Positions 58,813-64,000 of a stretch of 64,000 nt of DNA are shown piece after piece. The first letter of the stretch is position 1. Each line of letters begins with the position of its first letter. The position numbers and the translations under genes are program-made. The stretch is taken from assembly GCF_004323735.1 (NCBI RefSeq), contig NZ_CP036455.1, positions 2,909,101 through 2,973,100 on the forward strand. Direction: 5' to 3'. Source of the stretch: Streptomonospora litoralis (GTDB lineage Bacteria > Actinomycetota > Actinomycetes > Streptosporangiales > Streptosporangiaceae). The notes beneath the pieces were generated by a model, which did not search any database, was not told where the DNA came from, and saw only the letters and a list, made by a program, of their open reading frames with translations.

Positions 58813-58893
58813 CGCGAGCGCGCCGAGGAGGACACCGCCGACCTGGCCCGCGACCTCGTGGCGGCGCTGCTGGCAAGCGCCGCCCCGCACTGA
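58813..58893 (+). pseudogene. 3' end of an unidentified gene
   Basis: The plus strand reads RERAEEDTADLARDLVAALL, then ASAAPH and TGA, with GC-rich, chromosomal codon use and a helical pattern like the C-terminus of a TetR or similar helical regulator. No coherent upstream part exists, since the frame to the left runs through the peptidase fragment. It is a remnant abutting the truncated iminopeptidase. Confidence 0.5.
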
Positions 58894-58920
58894 ACCCCGC
58901 GGGGCGGCGCACGCCCGCGA

Positions 58921-59106
58921 TCACCGCTCCTTGGGCATCAGGATCCACAGCACGATGTAGATCACGACCTGGGGCCCCGGAAGGACGCAGGACACCACGA
59001 ACAGCACGCGCACCAGAAACGGCGACAGGCCGAAGCGGCGCGCCAGGCCGCCGCAGACTCCGGCGATGACGTTGTTGCGGGTACGCACCAGACCGTTGGC
59101 TGCCAT
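58921..59106 (-). CDS. PspC-domain protein
   Basis: A 61-residue PspC-domain protein: RTRNNVIAGVCGGLARRFG, LVRVLFVVSCVLPGPQVVIY and the terminal WILMPKER. PspC proteins are small inner-membrane proteins related to the phage-shock response. ATG 59106 has GGAGAG upstream. It lies in front of the catalase region and is divergent from it. Confidence 0.93.
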   Translation of the reverse strand: MAANGLVRTRNNVIAGVCGGLARRFGLSPFLVRVLFVVSCVLPGPQVVIYIVLWILMPKER

Positions 59107-59432
59107 AGCGTTCGCTCTCCTCACTGTCGTCGTCTGCTCAACCGCCGCGCGCAGCATGCCAGGCGGCGCCGGCGGCGTGCACGCCTCCCCTACCCCGAAC
59201 GGCCCGCTTCCACCGCCACGGCTTGGCCCCCGGCCGCACCCGCCGGCCGCACACCCCCGCACACGCCGCCGAACCACCCCCTGCGCAGGAAAGACACCAG
59301 ACCCGGCAACCGCTGCAGCGCCGCGTTTGGCTGCGCGATCCTCGGTCAGCAGGCGCCGGGACGGGTGGGCACCGGGCGCGTTCGCAGCAGCGCCCGAGCC
59401 GACACACGCGAGCACGACAGAGGGGCACCGCC
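59107..59432. other. Intergenic region upstream of the catalase
   Basis: 326 bases without a recognised gene. It should contain the catalase promoter; no clear inverted repeat was found by eye. Confidence 0.4.
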
Positions 59433-61547
59433 ATGTCCGAGGCCTTCCGCGACCGGGAACCGTCCGGCGACGACAAAGACCGCCAGCTCGACGGGGTCCG
59501 CGAGGACTCCGCGAACGCGCTGACCACCGAGACCGGTGTCCGCGTCGAGGACACCGACAACAGCCTCAGCGCCGGGGAGCGCGGCCCCACACTCATGGAG
59601 GACTTCCACTTCCGTGAGAAGATGACCCACTTCGACCACGAGCGCATCCCCGAACGCGTCGTGCACGCCCGCGGCGCCGGCGCCTACGGCTACTTCCAGG
59701 TCTATGAGTCGCTGGCCCGCTACACCCGCGCCGACTTCCTCACCGACCCCGGCCTGCGCACCCCGGTGTTCGTGCGGTTCTCCACCGTGGCCGGCTCCCG
59801 CGGCTCCGCCGACACCGTGCGCGACGTACGCGGCTTCGCGACCAAGTTCTACACCCGCGAAGGCAACTACGACCTGGTCGGCAACAACATGCCGGTGTTC
59901 TTCATCCAGGACGGCATCAAGTTCCCCGACTTCGTCCACGCGGTCAAACCCGAGCCCGACAACGAGATCCCCCAGGCCCAGTCGGCCCACGACACGCTGT
60001 GGGACTTCGTCGGGCTGCAGCCCGAGACGCTGCACATGATGATGTGGCTGATGAGCGACCGCGCCATCCCGCGCAGCTACCGCATGATGCAGGGCTTCGG
60101 GGTGCACACCTTCCGCCTGGTCAACGAGCGCGGCGAGGGCACCCTCGTCAAGTTCCACTGGAAACCGCTGCTGGGCACCCACTCCCTGGTCTGGGACGAG
60201 ACGCAGAAGATCGGCGGCAAGGACCCCGACTTCAACCGGCGCGACCTGTGGGACTCCATCGAACGCGGCCAGTACCCCGAATACGAACTGGGCATGCAGC
60301 TGGTACCCGAGTCCGACGAGCACGCCTTCGACTTCGACCTGCTCGACCCCACCAAGATCATCCCCGAGGAGACCGTCCCGGTCACCCCGGTCGGCAAGAT
60401 GGTGCTCGACCGCAACCCCGACAACTTCTTCGCCGAAACCGAGCAGATCGCCTTCCACACCGCCAACGTCGTGCCCGGCATCGACTTCACCAACGACCCG
60501 CTGCTGCAGGCCCGCAACTTCTCCTACCTCGACACCCAGCTCATCCGGCTGGGCGGGCCCAACTTCCAGCAGCTGCCCGTCAACCGGCCCGTGGCCGACG
60601 TCAGCAACAACCAGCGCGACGGCTACGGCCAGCACCGCGTCCACCGCGGCCGCACCAGCTACTTCCCCAACTCGCTGGGCAGCGGCTGCCCTTACCTCGG
60701 CGAGGCGCCCTACAGCCACTACGCCGAACGCGTCGACGGCGACAAGATCCGCAAACGCAGCGAAAGCTTCAAGGAGCACTACAGCCAGGCCACCCTGTTC
60801 CTCAACAGCCTGGCCGGCTGGGAACGGGCGCACCTGACCTCGGCCTTCCAATTCGAGCTGGGCAAATGCGAAACCATGGCGGTGCGCGAGCGCGTCGTCG
60901 AACACCTCAACCGCATCGACCACACCCTGGCCGCCGAAGTCGCCCGCGGCATCGGCGTGGCACCGCCCGCAACCGAGGAGGTCGCCAACCACGGCCGCTC
61001 CTCGCCCGCGCTCAGCCAGGCCAACTCGGTCACGGACACGATCTACTCGCGCCAGGTCGCGGTACTGGCCGACGAAGGCGTCAACGCCGCCGAGGTGCTG
61101 CGCCTGCGCGAAGCCCTCGCCGCACAAGGCGCGCTTGTGGAGGTGCTGGCACCCCACGACGGGCAGCTGCGCGCCGTCGACGGCCAGATGCTGGCGGTGG
61201 ACCGCGCCATGCACACCGTCGCCTCGGTGGTCTACGACGCCGTGGTGGTGGCCGGCGGCGCCGACTCCGCGGCCGCCCTCGCCGAGTACGGGCTGGCGCT
61301 GAACTTCGTCGCCGAGGCGTTCAAGCACGCCAAACCGGTGGCGGCCACCCACGAGGGGGTGGGTGTGCTGGAGGCCGCCCCGCTGCCGCACCTGCGCATG
61401 GCCGGCGACGGCGACCCGGCCGCCGTGGTCGACCAGGGGGTCGTCACCCACCGCGGCGGCGACCCGGCCGAGTTCCACACCGCCTTCGCCCGCGTGCTGG
61501 CCGGCCACCGCGTCTGGGACCGCGACACCGCCCGCGTCCCGGCCTGA
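59433..61547 (+). CDS. katE: Large-subunit catalase (KatE/HPII type)
   Basis: A 704-residue clade 2 catalase. The catalytic His78 lies in VVHARGAGAYGYF, Asn151 in GNNMPVFF, and the proximal heme tyrosine Tyr365 in RNFSYLDTQLIRLGG. Residues about 530-704 form the extra C-terminal GATase/flavodoxin-like domain (VAVLADEGVNAAEV, VVVAGGADSAAALAE), typical of HPII-like catalases. It converts hydrogen peroxide to water and oxygen. ATG 59433 follows GAGGGGCA. A typical oxidative-stress enzyme, likely controlled by an unseen promoter upstream. Confidence 0.97.
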   Translation: MSEAFRDREPSGDDKDRQLDGVREDSANALTTETGVRVEDTDNSLSAGERGPTLMEDFHFREKMTHFDHERIPERVVHARGAGAYGYFQVYESLARYTRADFLTDPGLRTPVFVRFSTVAGSRGSADTVRDVRGFATKFYTREGNYDLVGNNMPVFFIQDGIKFPDFVHAVKPEPDNEIPQAQSAHDTLWDFVGLQPETLHMMMWLMSDRAIPRSYRMMQGFGVHTFRLVNERGEGTLVKFHWKPLLGTHSLVWDETQKIGGKDPDFNRRDLWDSIERGQYPEYELGMQLVPESDEHAFDFDLLDPTKIIPEETVPVTPVGKMVLDRNPDNFFAETEQIAFHTANVVPGIDFTNDPLLQARNFSYLDTQLIRLGGPNFQQLPVNRPVADVSNNQRDGYGQHRVHRGRTSYFPNSLGSGCPYLGEAPYSHYAERVDGDKIRKRSESFKEHYSQATLFLNSLAGWERAHLTSAFQFELGKCETMAVRERVVEHLNRIDHTLAAEVARGIGVAPPATEEVANHGRSSPALSQANSVTDTIYSRQVAVLADEGVNAAEVLRLREALAAQGALVEVLAPHDGQLRAVDGQMLAVDRAMHTVASVVYDAVVVAGGADSAAALAEYGLALNFVAEAFKHAKPVAATHEGVGVLEAAPLPHLRMAGDGDPAAVVDQGVVTHRGGDPAEFHTAFARVLAGHRVWDRDTARVPA

Positions 61548-61852
61548 GGCCTTGCGGCCGATCCGGGTCCCAGACGCCTTCGGCGGCGGGGCGGACCCGG
61601 ATCGCCGCCCCCGGGCCGCCGCGCCGACCCGCGGCCAGCCCCGACTAGGATCGGCCCATGAGCGAGCACGAGACCCCGGCCGACGCCGCCGCAACCGTCA
61701 CCGGCCGGGGGGCGCGCCGCCTCCAACACACCGCGACCGCACCCGCGGCGCACCCGTGAACGCCCGCGCCCCGCACCGAAACGCGGGCCCGGCACCGCCC
61801 CGGCACGCGCCGGCCCCGGCCGCCGCACCCGCGCTACACCGGAACGTGGGCT
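61548..61852. other. Intergenic region, possible short frame
   Basis: 305 bases between the catalase and the TPR gene. A short frame 61658-61759 (MSEHETPADAAATV) has good codon use but no family. It could be a remnant of the N-terminus lost from the TPR protein. Confidence 0.3.
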
Positions 61853-62866
61853 GTGAACCCTGAGGCGCCCCCGCCGGCGACGACGCCGCCCGGCGCCGCG
61901 CTACCCGCCGTCACCGGCCCGGACGCCGACGCCGACGCGCTGCGCCTGCTCGCGGCACGCCTCGTCGAGCACGACATGCGCCACGGCTCCGACACCATCG
62001 CGCCCGCGGCCCACGCCGCCTGGCGCCACGTCCGCCGGCGGCTGCGCAGCGGCGCCTCCACCGCCTATGCCGCCGCGGCCGCCGAACTCGCCGAGGTCGC
62101 CGGATGGGTCCTGTTCGACGCCGAGCACCCCGCAGCACCCGCCGTCACCGCCGAAGCCGCCGGTGCGGCCGAGCGCGCCGCCGAACGCCCCATGCGCGAC
62201 TTCGCGGTGACCAACCTGGCCCTGATGGAGGCCGAGCGCGGCCGCACCGGCGCCGCCGCCCGCCTGGCCGCCGACCTGCTGCAGAGTCCGCGCCTGCCCG
62301 GCCGCGTGGCGCAGCTGGCACGCATCCGGCTGGGCCGGGCCCTGGCACCGGCCGGGTACCACCAGGCGTCGCGAGCCCTGCTCGGCCGCGCCGCCGCGGA
62401 CCTGCAGGACTCGCTGCAGCCGCGCGATCCCGCCTGGACATGGTGGCTCGACGAATGCGAGGTGGCGGGCCACCGCGGCCTGGCCCTGGCCGCCGAGGGC
62501 CGCCTGGCGGCGGCGCTGGCCGTGCTGCAGCGCGCGGCCGATCTCACCGGCCCGCGCCGGTCCGCCGATGCGCGCAGCCACCTGCACCACCACGTCTCGG
62601 TGGCCGCCGTGGCCGCCCGCCTCGGCGCCTGGCCCGAGTGCGGCGCCGCCCTGGAACAGATACGGGCCTCGGCGCCCCACGTGGCCTCGGCGCGCAACCG
62701 GCGCCGCCTGCGCGCCGCGCTGCACCTGGTGGGATCGCGGCCCGGCGCCCCCGGCCCGCTCGTCGACCTCGCCCGCCACACCGCCGGCGCGGCGCCCGGT
62801 CTCACCCCGATTCGCCCGGCCGGTAGTGCTCGGCCATGGCCCCGGGGTCGAACGCCGCGGGGCTGA
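61853..62866 (+). CDS. TPR-like domain protein (XRE-TPR regulator lacking HTH)
   Basis: A 337-residue protein matching the C-terminal TPR-like half of actinobacterial XRE-TPR regulators: LVEHDMRHGSDTIAPAAH, ELAEVAGWVLFDAEHPAAP, DFAVTNLALMEAERGR, and WTWWLDECEVAGHRGLALA (each a helical repeat). The usual helix-turn-helix of about 80 residues at the N-terminus is missing; GTG 61853 is the first plausible start. Its stop lies 65 bases inside the opposing VOC gene, and the last residues (GSARPWPRGRTPRG) read out of that gene. It may be a regulator that has lost its DNA-binding part, or an intact member of another family. Confidence 0.75.
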   Translation: MNPEAPPPATTPPGAALPAVTGPDADADALRLLAARLVEHDMRHGSDTIAPAAHAAWRHVRRRLRSGASTAYAAAAAELAEVAGWVLFDAEHPAAPAVTAEAAGAAERAAERPMRDFAVTNLALMEAERGRTGAAARLAADLLQSPRLPGRVAQLARIRLGRALAPAGYHQASRALLGRAAADLQDSLQPRDPAWTWWLDECEVAGHRGLALAAEGRLAAALAVLQRAADLTGPRRSADARSHLHHHVSVAAVAARLGAWPECGAALEQIRASAPHVASARNRRRLRAALHLVGSRPGAPGPLVDLARHTAGAAPGLTPIRPAGSARPWPRGRTPRG

Positions 62867-63266
62867 CCTCGTCGAGGCTGTACCAGTTGCCGAAGGGGTC
62901 GCGGAAGACCGCCTCGACACCGTAGGGAACCTCGTGGGGCTCCTGCAGGAACTCCACGCCCCGCGCGGCGTACTCGGCGTAGGTCGCGCGGCAGTCGTCG
63001 GTGTTCCACGCGCCGCCGCTGAGGGCTCCCTGGGCCACCAGGCCGCGGATGGCCGCGGCCGCCTCCTCGTCGTGCAGCGGCGGGCCCGGCACCGTCAGGC
63101 TCAGTTGGAACTGCGGATCGGCGGGCGGGCCCACCGTCAACCACCGCATACCGTCGTCCATCTGCAGATCGAAGCGCTCCTCGAAGCCCAACCTGTCCAC
63201 GAAGAAGCGTTTCGCCTGCTCGTAGTCGAAAACGAAGACGCTCGCCACGCCCATCCGGGTGATCAT
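62802..63266 (-). CDS. VOC-family (glyoxalase/bleomycin-resistance-like) protein
   Basis: A 154-residue VOC protein. Typical strands VASVFVFDYEQAKRFFVDRLGFEE and EAVFRDPFGNWYSLDE frame two beta-alpha-beta-beta-beta repeats. The last block, FRDPFGNWYSL, has the conserved acidic and aromatic residues of the superfamily. Substrates are diverse. ATG 63266 has a GGGGCAGG site upstream, and its C-terminus overlaps the TPR gene's end by 65 bases on the opposite strand. Confidence 0.92.
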   Translation of the reverse strand: MITRMGVASVFVFDYEQAKRFFVDRLGFEERFDLQMDDGMRWLTVGPPADPQFQLSLTVPGPPLHDEEAAAAIRGLVAQGALSGGAWNTDDCRATYAEYAARGVEFLQEPHEVPYGVEAVFRDPFGNWYSLDEVSPAAFDPGAMAEHYRPGESG

Positions 63267-63896
63267 CGCCTGCCCCTTTCGGTCGGATGTCTCGGGCTCG
63301 GACCCGGCGCGGACCCGCGAGGACCGCGGCGGGCCTGTTCCGTGGCCGCCGCCGGGACGGGGGTGAGACGGCGCCGCCATTCGGGGAGAAGGCCGGGACC
63401 GCAAAAGGGGCGGCGCCGCAGCCGGAGGGGACGCATGCGCAGGGGGCGGGAGGTGACGGCGCAAGCAGCCGGACGCGGCCGCCGGCTCCCGGGCCGGGCG
63501 GCATCGCGGCCGCGCCGCAAGGCGATCAGCGCCATGACCGCATTCTAGCCGGTCACGGCCCTATCTGGAGTGTCCGTGGGAGTCGGTGGAGCATTCGCGG
63601 ACGCGACGCAGGGCACCGCCCGAGGTGTCCCCGAGGACCACGTGCGGGCCCGCCACAGCAGGCTGCGGCAGCGGGCCCGCGGGCGCGCAGCACCGATGCC
63701 GGATTGCCGCCGAGCAGCGGGAGATCCGGCCCGGCAACTCCGCACCACCGCGCACACAGCGGTGGTGGCGGGTCCGGTGTGGGGGTGCGGCGGGCGCTCG
63801 GCGGCACGCCGGCGCGCAGCGCTTCGCGCGTTCGGGCCTCATCGCCGCAGCCTCTGTGGTGAACGCCGCGGGCTCCCGACGGGGTTCCTTCGTCTA
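63267..63896. other. No supported gene
   Basis: Long open frames here show no family resemblance and appear random in composition. I saw no repeat, RNA gene or clear promoter. Confidence 0.35.
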
Positions 63897-64000
63897 TCAG
63901 CATTCCTGCTGCTGTGTCGGGGCGCAGGCCGCGTCGTCGACGCCTGTGCGGTCGGCCTCGCGCGCCTGGGGGGTCAGCAGCCGGCGCGGGCCCGGACCGT
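63897..64000 (-). CDS. Possible 3' end of a gene continuing beyond the window
   Basis: The minus strand from the window edge reads PRRLLTPQAREADRTG, then VDDAACAPTQQQEC and TGA at 63899-63897. It uses typical chromosomal codons. Too short for assignment; the start is outside the window. Confidence 0.3.
   Translation of the reverse strand, partial: GPGPRRLLTPQAREADRTGVDDAACAPTQQQEC

Noticed and set aside
63267-63903. Several overlapping frames near the window end
   Set aside because: None has a recognisable motif; Arg/Pro/Ala-rich translations indicate chance frames.

Overview
This 64 kb window is high-GC DNA with the codon bias, gene families and regulators of a filamentous actinobacterium. 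Pointers are mycothiol-dependent-isomerase-type (DinB/TIGR03086) proteins, a SARP/AfsR-type regulator, a WhiJ-like/DUF397/anti-sigma-ATPase cluster and DUF6653, DUF6082 and DUF6879 proteins. The mix would fit Nocardiopsaceae or a related family, but that placement is inference. I saw no rRNA, tRNA or CRISPR array.

Layout. (1) 0.5-18.6 kb is ordinary chromosome made of small regulator-plus-enzyme units: winged-helix/DinB pair, TetR regulator, an IS110-family insertion with a possible bridge-RNA region, GNAT acetyltransferase, methyltransferases, a MarR regulator divergent from an FAD oxidoreductase, an XRE-cupin regulator divergent from a thioredoxin-reductase-like enzyme, a large SARP regulator divergent from a WrbA-like quinone reductase, and a GlxA-type AraC regulator divergent from a cupin. 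(2) 18.6-48.4 kb is an accessory island dominated by genome-defence-type genes. It opens with a HelD-like helicase carrying a long extra C-terminal region, divergent from a three-gene operon (1741-aa DUF1998 helicase with a Vsr/DUF559-like nuclease tail, SNF2-type helicase, Eco57I/PglX-like adenine methyltransferase). Small accessory genes follow: a WhiJ/DUF397/anti-sigma-ATPase cluster, a DUF433/PIN-like toxin-antitoxin pair, an AbiEi-DUF559 fusion, DUF6082, and a DUF6879 pair. Then comes a CoiA-like protein coupled to McrB and McrC, and a RelE-fused UvrD-type helicase. (3) 48.5-64 kb returns to ordinary chromosome: DUF899, leucine-rich-repeat protein, a second GlxA regulator, glycosyltransferase, adenosine-deaminase-like protein, nucleotidyltransferase, quinone-type oxidoreductase, a degenerate alpha/beta hydrolase, remnants of two genes, PspC, a large catalase, an HTH-less TPR protein and a VOC protein.

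How they work together. The helicase/SNF2/methylase operon has the parts list of a modification-linked anti-phage system related to class 1 DISARM and to Druantia (DruE), but has no separate drmB or drmC and no pglZ/brxC of BREX. The methyltransferase probably marks self DNA, while the helicases and fused nuclease act on unmarked DNA. The McrBC cassette would restrict modified DNA, with a PUA-like reader in McrB and a coupled CoiA-like partner. Together these form the most interesting part of the window. Elsewhere, divergent promoters with visible inverted or direct repeats suggest local regulation of each enzyme by its neighbouring regulator.
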